Assembly: GCA_032622095.1 (NCBI GenBank)
Contig: CP136062.1
Location: forward strand, 3,348,001 to 3,412,000
DNA length: 64,000 nucleotides
Direction: 5' to 3'
Origin: Siphonodentalium dalli
Lineage: Eukaryota > Mollusca > Scaphopoda > Gadilida > Siphonodentaliidae
Shown one piece after another: positions 1 through 11,812 of this stretch. Made by a program: the position numbers and the translations under genes. Position 1 is the first letter of the stretch, and each line of letters opens with the position of its first letter. The notes under the pieces are model-generated. The model was not told where the DNA came from. It searched no databases and saw nothing but the letters and a program-made list of their open reading frames with translations.

Positions 1-357
1 GTAAGCCTATATGTATCCGGCAGAGTTAGAATGTATTCAACGGAAACCACATTGGACACAATAGAAATGTAAACTTGCATATTAGTTTAACCTGGGTATA
101 TATTTGCTTTGATTTTCAAAATGATGTGGCGTGGACGCTCCTTTGGGACAGAGTAACCTTGGCATTGAACCGATATCCATGCAATAGGAGTAAGATAACG
201 ACTAATATCTGTTCCGCCGGAGGGCAGCTCATTTTAGAGTTAGCTTCCTTTGTTTTCTAGATAAGACACTTGTTTTGCCCATGGCGTATTAGTATCATTA
301 CGCCACCTGTGGTGTTTCTAGCTTCTGTGAGTTTGATATTGTGTGGTGGACAGGGCG
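1..357. other. No recognised feature
   Basis: AT-rich intergenic sequence. I see no coding signal, repeat or RNA structure here. Confidence 0.5.
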
Positions 358-866
358 AATGTATTCTTGAAGATTTTGTGTACCTTACTCAATCGTACCG
401 ATAGAATCACGTAGATGCCGAAATTGTAAAGTTAACGTCACCGGTGTATAATATGTTTATGAAAATATGATAAATCGTATCGATAGAGTCAGGACAGGCT
501 GAAATTGTAAACTTAAAGTCACCGGTGTAATAATATGTTGTTGAAAATATAAATAATTTGATAGACTGAAAATAATATATAACCCATTGGGAGCCCCTAA
601 TGTATTCTTTAACATTTTGTTTTGTACCATTACTCAATCGTACCGATAGAATCACGTAGATGCCGAAATTGTAAAGTTAACGCCACCGGTGTATAATATG
701 TTTATGAAAATATGATAAATCGTATCGATAGAGTCAGGATAGGCTGAAATTGTAAACTTAAAGTCACTTGTTGTTGAAAATAAAAATAATTTGATACACT
801 GAAAATAATGTGTAACCCATTGCGACCCCCGACCCCCCTGGTGTACTGAAGTGAATTGTGGGTAGT
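358..866. repeat. Two direct copies of a dispersed repeat
   Basis: Two units, starting near 358 and 599, share long stretches: the 'gtattctt' start, 'caatcgtaccgatagaatc', the 'accggtgtataatatg' block, and 'gaaaataatatataaccca'. The second unit runs on into 'gaagtgaattgtgggta'. The same family occurs inverted at about 34086-34375. It is a transposable-element family of unknown class. Confidence 0.7.
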
Positions 867-1126
867 TTCATTGTGAACATTCTCCGCCATCTTTATTTTC
901 TGGAATTATCACCAAGATTTCTCCACTCTATTCTCTTAAACTACACCCGAATCGGTCAAATTCTTTTGATAATTCTATCTAAATACATCTTAGCTACTAT
1001 TCGGATCTGCTGTCCCGGTCTAAAAATGGATAGTTTGACCAAAACGACTATTGACCAAAACTTTGTTTACAAATTGAGCGCACTCGATGACCGGGTTGAC
1101 CGGAATGACCCGTCCACGCTGCAAAT

Positions 1127-1480
1127 TTATTATCGAAAACAAATTCAATTTCTTCCATCTAAAACATAATTACGCGCTGGACTGGTCATTTTAGGAATAT
1201 ATATGTATCCCACGCACATACCCCAAGTTTCAGCTTAAAATTTTGAAAAACGACAGTTTTATTGACATAAATCGATTTTAATGGCAAATGCCATGTTAAA
1301 TTTTATCATTGAAAACAATTCATTTCTTCCATCTAAAACATAATTACGTGCTGTACTCTGTAATTTTAGGAATATATAACTATCCCACGCACAAACACCA
1401 AGTATCAGCTTAAAATTTTGAAAAATGACAGTTTTATTGACATAAATCGATTTTAATGGCAAATGCCATGTTAAATAAAT
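1127..1480. repeat. Two-copy tandem repeat, period about 177 bp
   Basis: 'ttcttccatctaaaacataa', 'aggaatatata' and the long block around 'cataaatcgattttaatggc' each occur twice about 177 bp apart. No protein is supported; the short open frames here are incidental. Confidence 0.75.
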
Positions 1481-2557
1481 TTTTGGGCCCTGCAAATATT
1501 TTCTGAGCTGTTCCATATTGGCACTAGAGTTCATATTTGACCGGTTACACCTGATAATTGTGCGACAGTACAGTCGCGTTACTTTATACATCAACATTGG
1601 TCATTATCACCCGACAATTTATTTTGGTCTATCGTATCAACCCCTATTTTCTCCCGCATAGCATGACTAAGTGTCAACATTGGTCTTTATCGCTCCACTA
1701 ATTTGTATCGTTTCATCGGTATGAATTCCATATCCAATTATCCACATATAACCAACCCAACCTCTAATCCCGGTCCAATTTATTTATTTCTTTCATCGGT
1801 ATAGTCACGTTACGTAATATTGTATCGCGTGATACTTGTACTTATATGTTTATGGTATTACTATAGTATACCGTATACGTACATCAATTGCTATTCCTTT
1901 CTATATAATCCTGGTGCCATCTATAGACAGAGATAATTTCAGACCCCCCCCCCCCCCCCCCCCAATTTTATATCATTGCTGCCTTAGTACAGTCGCGATA
2001 TATTACATGGCAACATCGTTCCACTAATTTATGTCAGTTCATCGGTACAAACCCCTTTTTCTCCGAGTCCATATAACCAACCCAACATCTTATAGAAGTC
2101 CATAAATGACTATTATGGCACTATATAGAGATGACTAAAATTCTGACACCCCCTATTTTACAGCCTTGTTGCAATGTTCAGTAGAATTGAGATGCATAAT
2201 ATGTCAACATTGGTCATTATCGCTCTATAAATTTATATTGGTTCAACCCTTAGTTCCCTGTATCGCCCACCCCTCCCTGAATTTATTTTTTCATTTGTAT
2301 TATAGTCTCGTTACGTACACATTTTATCTCTTGTAACTTTTGCTTCAATGCGTCGAGTTCTGCTGCAGGGAATACAAAACTGACAACATTTTGAAATGTT
2401 AGCAGGCTTCAAACTCATCTTATCCAAGAAAAACTCTGGTTACTTAAGAAATTTGTGTATATGGTGTACGCGCATTTGTTGAGTTAAAAACCAAAGGTCC
2501 CAAGTCAAGGTCCAAATCCCCAACACAATGTTGTGAGGTTTAACTCCATCTACAAAC
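1481..2557. repeat. Degenerate repeats with a poly-C tract
   Basis: No gene is seen. The phrases 'tcaacattggtcattatc', 'ttcatcggta' and 'ataaccaacccaac' recur in 1555-2300, indicating an old, diverged duplication. A run of about 19 C residues lies near 1944-1963. From 2301 to 2557 I see nothing. Confidence 0.45.
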
Positions 2558-3035
2558 AGTAATGTCCAAAGTAATTGATCACTTAACCACAGCAAAATTA
2601 TGGGTATTTTTTCATGATTTTAAATCCTGAAAAATTACCCATAATTATGCTGTGGTTAAGTGGTCAATTACTTTGGGCATTACCGCAACCAATATAAGGA
2701 TTTGAGGTTTAATGATAACTCAATCCTCATACAGTAATGTTCAAAGTAATTGACCACTTAAGCACAGCAGAATAATGGGTAATTTATCAGGATTTTAAAT
2801 GCTGAAAAAATACCCATAATTCTGCTGTGGTTAAGTGGTCAATTACTTTGGGCATTACTGTAACCAATATAAGGATTTGAGGTTTAATGATAACTCAATC
2901 CTCATACAGTAATGTTCAAAGTAATTGACCACTTAACCAGAGCAGAATTATTTGTAATTTTTCAGGATTTTAAATCCTGAAAAATTACCAATAAGTCTGA
3001 TCTGGTTAAATGGTCAATTACTTTGGGCATTACTG
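2558..3035. repeat. Three tandem hairpin (foldback) elements
   Basis: Three palindromes of about 125-130 bp lie at about 2558-2683, 2732-2860 and 2907-3035. Each starts with a form of 'CAGTAATGTTCAAAGTAATT', ends with its inverse ('...CATTACTG'), and folds around a short centre such as 'ggattttaaatcc'. They are separated by a shared spacer ('aaccaatataaggatttgag'), so the repeating unit is about 175 bp. This suggests a foldback MITE that was then tandemly amplified. Confidence 0.85.
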
Positions 3036-4479
3036 TAACCAATATAAGGATGTGAGGTTTAATGAGAACTCCATCCCCATAACTAATAAATATGTGTGAA
3101 AATTAAAACAAAACAAATTCCATGATGGCGTCCAATATGGACTGCCTAATTCTGCTCCAAAACATGTATATTGAATATATGGATGTTTATTAGGAGAAAC
3201 CGATTATTTCAATGATATTTTCATTAACTGGGATCAAAAACCTGACTTACGGGAGCGTGCTTCGCGCGCGACTGTATCTTAAGCATATGTGCATATTTAA
3301 TAAGCCAACAATTGGAATCCCAACAGAAGATTGGCGTGGGTCCCTTGTGCGATCTGTCCATCGAAAATTATTTAGACATCTCAAGACACGTAAGACCCAA
3401 TAACTTAATATACAGAATAGATACATCTATTGCCTGAGTGACTAATATTTATATTTGTTACAATGAGGTCAAATAGTTGCGAAGCCAGCACCACAATTCT
3501 TTCCCCCATAGTAAATCTTAAAACTGGCAACTTCTAAAGAATTATTAATTTACCTTATATTTGGTATGGAGCGTCCTTGGTTTACTGGAGTTCAGATTTG
3601 TTAACACCACGTCACCAAGTTAATTACTTGCGAAGCCACAGCCATAACTATTTCCCTCCATAGTAATTCTCAAAACAACTTCTTAAGAACAATTGCCAGG
3701 TCAGTCGCGCAATTATTGAAAGAGCCACGGTCAATCATTTAGAAAAAACCAAATGCTACATTTAAATTATTGCTTTATTTAAACAAAAACAAAAATGAGA
3801 AAATTAACTTTTACTACTTGCTAAATTTTATCTTTTAATTATTTCATTTAAATTTTAGTATTTACAGCGTACTAAGTCCAAGTCTTTATAATCTGTTGAG
3901 TGACCCCACAGTCGTTTACTTGCTCTGTTAGTAATAATTTGAAGGATTACTTTTTTAAACGCAATTGTTATCAAAATATTTTATGTATTTTTTATAATTT
4001 CTATTTATATGTAATACTATAATCTTGGTGGCGTTACCATTTCTGACTATGGTTTTCTTGTTAAATTTGCATGTGGTTTTATCTTTTGCAGTCATACACG
4101 AATGCACCACAGGCGAATGGAGATTATAACAATTGAGATATACATCCATCATTGCAAGCGAAGACACGTCACACAGTGAAATATATGGGCGTGATCGAAT
4201 ATAATTATCTCAGTGCTGTTCTCTTGGGAGAAGAAAATCTAATCAGAACAAGTCTCTTTCATTCGGATTTAACAGTTCCTGTAGTTCCTGCAGCGATAAA
4301 ACTCTTTATGTCGTAAGATTCTCTGACAGAGATGTTAAATTTTCTCGGAAATATCACCTGAACAGTCCAACGCGTGCACGCATAGTTCGAGTGGCAGACG
4401 GCTGTTGCAAAGGCAATCGTTCAGAACTGGGAACATTCGATTGGTCGCGTAATTGGACTCCTATTAATTGGATGTTGGA
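3036..4479. other. Region upstream of the C1GALT1-like gene
   Basis: No gene is seen. Two diverged copies of a segment containing 'cttgcgaagccacagccata' lie near 3466-3550 and 3616-3695. A 35-bp block at 4022-4056 is present exactly, inverted, at 33213-33247. The remainder is AT-rich. Confidence 0.45.
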
Positions 4480-4487
4480 TATAAATA
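4480..4487 (+). promoter_or_regulatory. Possible TATA box of the C1GALT1-like gene
   Basis: TATAAATA lies 158 bp upstream of the start ATG, a plausible distance for a short 5' UTR. AT-rich background makes chance occurrence likely, and no initiator or CpG island supports it. Confidence 0.25.
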
Positions 4488-4644
4488 TAGAAGCTGCATG
4501 TGTGTCAGAAATAGGATAATATAGTTTCGGATTGCGTGTCATGCATTGTGATAATTTAAAAAAACAATTAAATAGCAGACGACGGTTATAGTTGCGTTCG
4601 ATTATCGCCCGGACTCGACCCCGGTCGGCTCATCTGTTTGAACG

Positions 4645-4948
4645 ATGAGGTGTTTAAGGGACAGGAAAACAGTGATCTTCCTTTTGGGCTTAACCCTTGG
4701 TTTCGTAACCGCTTTCATTCTGTCTGGACTATTCACTACCACAGAGCGGTTTGGAGATTCGAGGATTTTCACCAGATTCGTCGGGACGTTGCATGACAGA
4801 ATCAATGGTAACATATCACATCACCACCCTGATGATAATGCATTAGCGGCGCTGCCTGCTCATGACCACCCCATGGATACGCACGACCAAATGGACACTA
4901 AGAGTTCAGATGTCAATGTAAATCTCGAGGACGATCATCTCCACAACG
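4645..4948 (+). CDS. C1GALT1: C1GALT1-like galactosyltransferase, exon 1
   Basis: This is the first coding exon of a type II Golgi glycosyltransferase that, by family, adds beta-1,3-galactose to GalNAc on Ser/Thr to make core 1 O-glycans. It encodes residues 1-101 plus the first base of codon 102. A basic cytosolic tip (MRCLRDRK) precedes one hydrophobic signal anchor at about residues 10-30. A low-complexity, His/Asp-rich stem follows, with one N-glycosylation sequon (Asn56-Ile-Ser). The ATG has A at -3. The exon ends at 'cacaacg' before the donor GTTTGT at 4949, giving a phase 1 intron; the G joins AT of exon 2 to make Asp. Reading on past the donor gives a stop with no family similarity, so the splice is preferred. 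The weakly conserved stem makes this exon slightly less certain than exon 2. Confidence 0.85.
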
Positions 4949-7368
4949 GTTTGTATAATGACGTCATATGTTTGAATATTGCTATTTCCTCCTTTTGTAA
5001 TTATTTCATGCAAGGTCAAAGTATAAAGAGTTTCTAGATTTGTCTCCCTTGTTCACCCGGACATTATTTGAGGTAGCAATGAAGTGGGAAAGCTTAGTCA
5101 AGTGACATATTTGGATGGTGATTTCCATGCAAACCTCCGGAGCAAAAGTTATATATGTGTTCATGAAGCATGTGTCTGGGAACGAAATCGGGTATCCAAT
5201 TGAAGAGTCGTGGCATTTAACTGCCGTGTCGACTGGGTAACTCATTCGAAATTGGTCAATTAACCTCACCATTAACGATCCTTTGTCATACGGGTGAGCT
5301 TGGGGAGAATTGTAAACTTTGCGAACGAGAGTAACAATTCTCGAAAAAAAGAATTACAGAAATTAAAAGGGAAATTATTCAATTTTTTTTTTTATTTTAA
5401 ACCTCTCAAATGTATTAAAATCCATTGTTTTTGTTGTCTCTTAATAATAGCTCAGATTATACATACAATGAAGATAATTATATGTGAAATTCAAGGTTTT
5501 TTGCCAGATATAACCAGATAAATTCTTTGTTGAAAATTTCTTGCCATTTTTGACTGGATTTAAGCACAACGTGAATCTCCCCCTTAAACCCGGACAGTGT
5601 GACACACATAAACAGAGCAATTAGGAAATCTTGATATGGATACTGATTTCTTAACATCGCCAATACAATACAATGGGTGCAATTTGAATCACATATGTTT
5701 TCAACAAGAGGCATGTTTTATTCACACTTATGTGATATACATGTATCGCCAAACATACTTGACAATTACGTTACGCTTTTACGCACCTCCTTTTTTTTTA
5801 TTCGAATGTATCCTATTATTCACATGTTGTGAACATTTCGCCGCCTCGATAAAATTTCGAAAAATTATGACGAATTGACACGCCAAATACAACAATTCAC
5901 ATGAAAGTTATGCAAAAGACGTGTTACGTATGTGTTGGGCATACAAATTCCTACATAACTATTTCAATGTGTATCACCGAAAGATGTCGTTGATTGCTGC
6001 TTGGAGACAATATGCACACTTACCGTTTATCTGATTTAGTTGGCGCCGCCATATTGGAATGTCCGAACCTAAACGGGTATCCGACAGTGGTATCCTTCAA
6101 TGGCTTTCAGTTTGTAAGTCAACGTGTCGTTAATTTGTCGTTGTTCGAATATAATAATTCATGGGACGAGATCAAGACTCCCATCTAAAAAAAAAAACTA
6201 AAAAAACATACCAGGCAAGAGTTTTTAGATAGCAACGTCACGAGGTGAAAAGTCACGACACGCATAGTCCGTTTCTTGAAATATATTACGCATATCTATA
6301 TACATGTATATAAAAGAGTAGGATATGTGTTTCCGTCCGTCCGTCCGTATGTCCGCATTATTTTTCTCCCAGACTACCCGTCCGATTTAAACCAAATTTG
6401 GTGTGGTGACTCGGGGTACCCTGGCGGAGGTTATGGCGGTGTTAGTTTTTCAAAATATTGATTTAAATTTTTTTTTATTAAATAAATATAAAAAATACAA
6501 ATTTAAAATAAGCTCACTATGGGCCTATTTCAGAATCAAATTAGTCCAATATGGACCTATTTGCACGAGGTTATGTTGCAGCAGATATGTACGATATTTA
6601 CATAAAGTTTTCACTGTGGTCCGTGTCATACAACAGAATAACGGGTATATGTCCACTATAGGTTTATTCAAGAATCAAATAAGTCCAATATGTACCAAAT
6701 GCCAATATGGACCCATTTGCACGAGGATATGTTGCAGCAGATATGTACGCTCTGTATATAAAGTTTTCACTGTGAACCCGTGTCACACAACATAATAACG
6801 GGTATATATCTACTATGGGTTTATTCAAGAATCAAATAAGTCCAATATGTACCAAATGCCAATATGGACCCATTTGCACGAGGATATGTTGCAGCAGATA
6901 TGTACGCTCTGTATATAAAGTTTTCACTGTGAACCCGTGTCACACAACAGAATAACGGGTATATATCTACTATGGGTTTATTCAAGAATCAGATAAGTCC
7001 AATATGAACCAAATGCCAATATGGACCTATCTGCACGAGGATATGTTGCATCAGATATTTACGCTCTTTATAGAAAGCTTTCACTGTGGCTCGCAACATA
7101 CAACGGAATAACGGGTATAACAAAACGGAATAATGGGTGTAACATGGGCTGTGTGTGAAGCTCGCATGTGTCGCAGATCCCTGTGTGTAAGGGACGCAGG
7201 CCCCTCCGACGCTGAATAAAGCCAAAGTACCAAATAATAAAATAAAATAGTAAAAAGCCAAAATACCCAACTTAGATATTCTTTGCTTGCCCAAAAACAT
7301 TCACTGAGAAATAGTCACTCCCGCCACAACGAAATCCTTAGTATATGTTTACGTCATTTATTTTCTAG
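4949..7368 (+). other. Intron 1 of the C1GALT1-like gene
   Basis: A 2,420-bp phase 1 intron, from GTTTGT at 4949 to TTTTCTAG at 7361-7368. From 4949 to about 6290 I see nothing beyond AT-rich sequence. A fragment at about 6330-6460 (CCGT-repeat, then 'tggtgtggtgactcggggta') has a relative near 46650-46720. A four-copy satellite follows at 6515-7115. Confidence 0.85.
6515..7115. repeat. Satellite of 157-bp monomers, four copies
   Basis: The marker 'gcacgagg' occurs at 6563, 6719, 6876 and 7033, giving a spacing of 156-157 bp. The middle copies are nearly identical over 'gtttattcaagaatcaaata', 'atgttgcagcagatatgtac' and 'agttttcactgtg', while the outer ones are more diverged. The array lies in intron 1, about 250 bp before the exon 2 acceptor. 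Open frames through it are incidental. Confidence 0.9.
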
Positions 7369-8027
7369 ATGACGACAGTGAAGCCAAGAGATTATACAAG
7401 AAGGTCCGAGTTCTCTGCTGGGTAATGACGGCCCCGAAAAACCTCGACAAAAAGGCTACAAGAGTCAAGAATACGTGGTGTAAACGCTGTAACGTCGTAC
7501 TTTTCTTCAGTTCTGTCACAAACTCGTCCTTTCCGACGATTGGTCTGAACATTTCTGAAGGTCGCGAGCATTTAACAGGGAAATCCGTCCGTGCATTTAA
7601 TTATATCTACGAGAACTATTTAGACCAAGCTGATTGGTTCATGAAGGCTGACGATGATACGTACGTTATCATGGAAAATTTACGTTATTTTCTTTCTGGT
7701 GAGAATTCATCCGCGCCGATCTATTTTGGACATCACTTCAAAGCTATGGTGAAACAAGGCTACCTCAGCGGAGGAGCTGGGTACGTGTTTAGCAAAGAGG
7801 CACTTAGGCGGTTCGCGACCACAGGTAAAGATCCCAAAACATGCAGACAAGATGGAGGCCATGAGGACGTTGAAATTGGACACTGTATGCAGAGGTTAGG
7901 TGTGAAAACAGGAAACTCTACTGACGCAATGGGGAGAAGCAGGTTCCATTGTTTCGCACCAGAGACACATCTAATCGGAGGATATCCTGCATGGTATTAT
8001 CAGTCTGACGCCAACGGTGCCAAAATG
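7369..8027 (+). CDS. C1GALT1: C1GALT1-like galactosyltransferase, exon 2 (catalytic core)
   Basis: Encodes residues 102-321, most of the GT31 catalytic domain, which lies in the Golgi lumen and uses UDP-galactose with a divalent metal. Landmarks in order are VRVLCWVMT (114-122), the metal-binding DDD within WFMKADDDTY (196-198), YFGHHFK, SGGAGY (235-240), HEDVEIGHCM with the conserved Glu-Asp (267-268), and FHCFAPETHLI (294-304). These match the T-synthase family strongly and in the right order. The acceptor is TTTTCTAG; the donor GTAAGG begins at 8028 after Lys-Met, giving a phase 0 intron. Lumenal cysteines lie at 118, 139, 142, 260, 274 and 296. As I recall it, vertebrate T-synthase has Pro where Cys296 stands. 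Homologues in this family are often multi-copy in invertebrates, so orthology to vertebrate C1GALT1 is not proven. Confidence 0.95.
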
Positions 8028-8149
8028 GTAAGGACTCAATACTAATCATGTGTAATGGACATTTCCACAGCTGTCAATCAAATAATTATTAACAGATATT
8101 ATCTACCAATTGTCTTCACCATAATTTTGATATCTGGGCATACATCGCC

Positions 8150-8590
8150 ATGTGACCTTAAGTCCTATCTATAAGTTGTGCACTGTGCAGGCTGTCAAAT
8201 CATTCACCGTCATTGGACCATCCGCAAAAAATGACGAATGGCGACACACACACTTGTATGCATTGGGTCACGGATACACGTTTTTTGTGGTAATCGACGT
8301 AAAATATTTCTTTTATTAATTTTGGTGAAGATCCCCGACTCCCATCCCCACCAATGACACAGAAAGAGATATTTTTTCTACTTTTAAGCGGCATCGTTAT
8401 ATACCTGGTAAAATGTTACGACTATTTGACCTCTGATGGTGTCCTATATAATGCACTGGGTAATTATCTCTGTCGGTATTATTTTTATCAAATAGCCGAA
8501 AAACTCATGGTCGGCGCTATATAAACCATTATGAACATAAATAATTTATGTTAATATATTTCAATAAAGTAAAATATAAATACAATTGCA
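8150..8590. other. Intron sequence with a weak repeat fragment
   Basis: The stretch around 8200-8395 ('ttaattttggtgaagatccc') loosely resembles the tandem units at 31132-32640. Nothing else is recognised. Confidence 0.3.
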
Positions 8591-8602
8591 TATTTTAATT
8601 GA

Positions 8603-8780
8603 GGTCCGTATCAGCCGGGGTCCGTATAAGCCAGGGTCCGTATGAGCCGATATCCGTATGAGCCGATATCCGGTTTGTAACTTGACGGTGGTCCGTATAC
8701 GACATGTCCGTATGATCCAGGGTTCGTATATATGAGTCAGGCTTCGTATGACCCAGGCGCAAGGATCCTTATCAGCCGCA
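8603..8780. repeat. Short tandem repeat, 17-18 bp unit
   Basis: About eight imperfect copies of 'ggtccgtatgagccag' follow one another, with some spacer sequence. It is a minisatellite with no coding role. Confidence 0.7.
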
Positions 8781-9810
8781 TACCAAATTACGACTACTAC
8801 TATATATATAGCTATTCGTAATTCCTATCAGTATAAGTTTATTATACGAAAGGTGTTTACTAACTTTATTCGCACTTTCTATAAGCATCGATGTCATAGA
8901 AATAGCCAAGTCTGCTTTGGAGAGAGAAAAACACATTCATCTCGTCGACGACATCGAAACTTTGGACCTGCACAATGGTATGGGAGCGATATCAAATTTA
9001 TGGGCAACTTACGAGAAATAAAACACGTTTTTAGCGTTGCTATCGGTGAGTGCAGTCGGAAATATTCAGTGTGTGAATGTTTTTTATTCACTATGCACAT
9101 ACGACACCGGAAGCAGTTAGCATACCGAGTGTTTCTATGCTACAGTGGGTGCAGATATCAGGCTTTTTCTCGTAGACTTTGAGACTTTCCAAATACGCGA
9201 ACCTCCGCATGTGCATGGCAGCTATGTTGTAGTTATTGGTGGTTATTGTCACTTTGAGATAAATCGCAAGGTTCATTCGTCAATTGACAATTTAGGAGAA
9301 TACTCGCACATCAAGTCATCACCTAATCTTGTTTTACAATGAGAAAAAATAGAATAGCGCATAAATCTAACAAAAAAGTGGGTATAATATACATATGATG
9401 ATTTTATCTGCGTTATAAATAACGTATCTGGTATCAATAAGGCAATTTTCTTGGCAAAAAATCCGATTAAAAAAAAGCCAGGTGTACGGCAGTATGGACA
9501 GTGGACAACTGTATTGCAGTATGCGAGTTCGGTGTACGGCATCATTTTTGAAAACACAAATCTAGGCATTGCGCACTGATTTGGGCATGTATCTGGGTAT
9601 TGAACTACTCACTACAGCGAGTGGTGTGGATTTTGAACATATTTGAGCAAAATCTTGCTCTGTTTGCACGAAATATAAATCATTCGTTTTTTCATGGTTA
9701 ATAAGACTTTGTGGCATCTGACCACTGTCGCTTCTCACAGAAAGATGTGTCTGATTCCAGAATGTGAAGGCAATTATAAAATTAATATATGTGTAATGTT
9801 TATATATTAT
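8781..9810. other. Intron sequence without recognised features
   Basis: Several short open frames occur on both strands, but none shows a known motif or splice context. Confidence 0.4.
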
Positions 9811-10615
9811 ACTAGCAGGTGGACCCGACTTCGTCCGGGCTGTTTCCCCTCTGCTTTTCGGCGAATTGCGCGATTTGACCTTGAATTGTCCATTTTGAAG
9901 GTCAAGGTCAGGTGGGGTCACGTTTTGACCCGTCCAAAACACTGCCCGGACAAAAGTACCCGACAAAAGTACCCGTCGAAATCCATCCGGTTTTACCCGA
10001 TTTGACCTTGAATTGATCATTTTGAAGGTCAAGGTCAGTCGGGGTCACTATTTCGTCGAAATCCCATCAAAATTCGCGATTTGACCTTGAATTGACCCGA
10101 TTTCAAGGTCAAGGTCACGTCGCACGGGCAAATGAATAGGCATACGAAAGTATCCCTATACACTAATTTTCATCGAAATCCCGTGATACTCGGGCGTTTG
10201 ACCTTGAAATGACCCGATTTCAAGGTCAATGTCACGTCGCACGGGCAAATCAATAGCCCATGACACTCCCCGGCCGAAAGTACCCCCACACCTTGAATTG
10301 ACCCGATTTCAAGGTCAAGGTCACGTCGCACGGGCACATGAATAGGCTTACGACACTCCCCACACGAAAGTATCGCTAGCCACTAATTTTCATCGAAATC
10401 CCGTGATATTCGGGCGTTTGACCTTGAAATGACCCGATTTCAAGGTCAAGGTCACGTCGCACGGCCAAATTAATAGGCCCATGCCACTCCCCGGCCGAAA
10501 GTACCCCCACATACCAAGTTTCATCGAAATCGGCTTTGCCGTTTTCGAGTCAATCGCGAACACACAGACAGACAGACAGACACACACACATATTTCCCAA
10601 AATATATAATAGATT
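9811..10615. mobile_element. Repeat element with nuclear-receptor-like core repeats
   Basis: It starts 'actagcaggtggacccgact' and ends with a CAGACAGA tract followed by 'atatataatagatt'. The core holds degenerate repeats containing 'gacccgatttcaaggtcaag' and 'cacgtcgcacggg'. The closing 'catcgaaatcggctttgccg' phrase before a CAGACAGA tail recurs in style in other repeats here. It is probably a non-autonomous retroelement or unclassified family; no transposase or reverse transcriptase is encoded. Confidence 0.65.
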
Positions 10616-10846
10616 GTTGCACGAAATACATCCAACCATATGTGTATGCCTACGTAATACACATGTAATTGACTGTACCGTAGTTTGTGTTCATGCTGCC
10701 CAAGTGTAAGGCCCTGTGACTCCGGCATACATATTATATTCAGGTTATGGCAAATAAAAAGCATGCGAGCGACGACCAGCTTGCTTTCTGTGTGTTACAC
10801 GCTTATTGCTGTATGTATATAGTCGTTCAGTCGTCATACAGTAGTT

Positions 10847-11438
10847 ATGTCTTCTTCGGACGAATCGATGGACGTTGCTCCCAAGCGGACAACAGTGTAC
10901 ACATGTTTAGGAATGTACATATAGCCCAACCAGACTGTATAATCTGAGACCACACGTAAAAAACCATACACCACCAATCGCAGCAGATAATCCGGATCAA
11001 GATAAAGAATTAGGAAGATCCCATTTGTGACTATTGTGGGAGATCTTTCAGTAGGCTACATGCACTAAAGCTGCATGAGAAATCGCAACACACAAAGCAG
11101 TTTGAGCACACGTGCAACGTATGCGGTAACCGGTTCTGCCAACCGTCAAAGTTACGTTATCACAAAGCCACACATGCTGGAATCGCCATCGACCAGTGTA
11201 AAATATGTAAGAAAAACTTCAAGGTACCAGGGTCTTTGAATAGCACAACAAAACATGCCATGCAGATGCACCAGAATTCCCTTGTGGTGTTTGGTCTAGG
11301 ATGTTTTCCACCAAATTCAATATGGAAGACCACAAGAAGGGGGTGCACCAACACCCACGATACCTGTGCAGCAGATGTACGAAATGTTACAGATGGCAAT
11401 CAAGTCTGTATAAAAACGAAACGCTATGTAAAAACTGA
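10847..11438 (+). pseudogene. Frameshifted C2H2 zinc-finger pseudogene
   Basis: Open sequence beginning MSSSDESMDVAPKR at 10847 hits a stop near 10922. From about 11029, in a single frame, come two complete C2H2 fingers: CDYC...HEKSQH and CNVC...HKATH (spacings C-X2-C-X12-H-X4-H and C-X2-C-X12-H-X3-H). A third begins CKICKKNFKVPGSLN, then the frame breaks: one base seems missing near 11240. In the shifted frame the histidines (HNKTCH) and a fourth finger follow. That finger has its second Cys changed to Trp (CGVW...HKKGVH). A fifth begins CSRC but has Asn in place of the first His and stops at 11436. Stops, frameshift and lost zinc ligands indicate a dead gene, perhaps a retrocopy or transposon cargo. 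It lies in the same orientation as the host gene. Confidence 0.75.
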
Positions 11439-11589
11439 TTCACAAATGCAGTGTTTCCATTTGATAGTATTTATTCTTTTTATCTCTCAATTGATATTCA
11501 CGAGTATGCTCATGTACGGGCGGACCATGTTGGGATTGACTGACAAAGGGGTTGTCTCTTATATCAACACATAGCCAGGAACGTGGATT

Positions 11590-11812
11590 TGTTTATTTTA
11601 TTTTGGTGTTCAATCTTGATTTGTTTTACCCCACCCCTTGAACACCAAAATTTCAAACCAAGAGAAACGCTCAATATATATTTTTTTCCAACCATAGTCT
11701 AAGTGTGGTTTAGTTTGAATATTTCGACAAATATAGGTACATGTATAAACCAGTAGCAAAACATATGCCTATAATTGTCGAAATATTCAAACTAAACCCA
11801 CTGTGTTGGAAA
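11590..11812. repeat. Two small inverted repeats
   Basis: 'ttggtgttcaa' near 11605 pairs with 'ttgaacaccaa' near 11637. Farther on, 'gtttagtttgaatatttcga' near 11709 pairs with its near-perfect inverse near 11776. Both are stem-loops of probable MITE origin. Confidence 0.6.

Noticed and set aside
2558-3035. CRISPR-like spacing of repeats
   Set aside because: The repeats are long palindromes with identical spacers in an animal genome.
8894-9569. Several 60-140 codon frames as exons
   Set aside because: They overlap on both strands and lack motifs and splice context.
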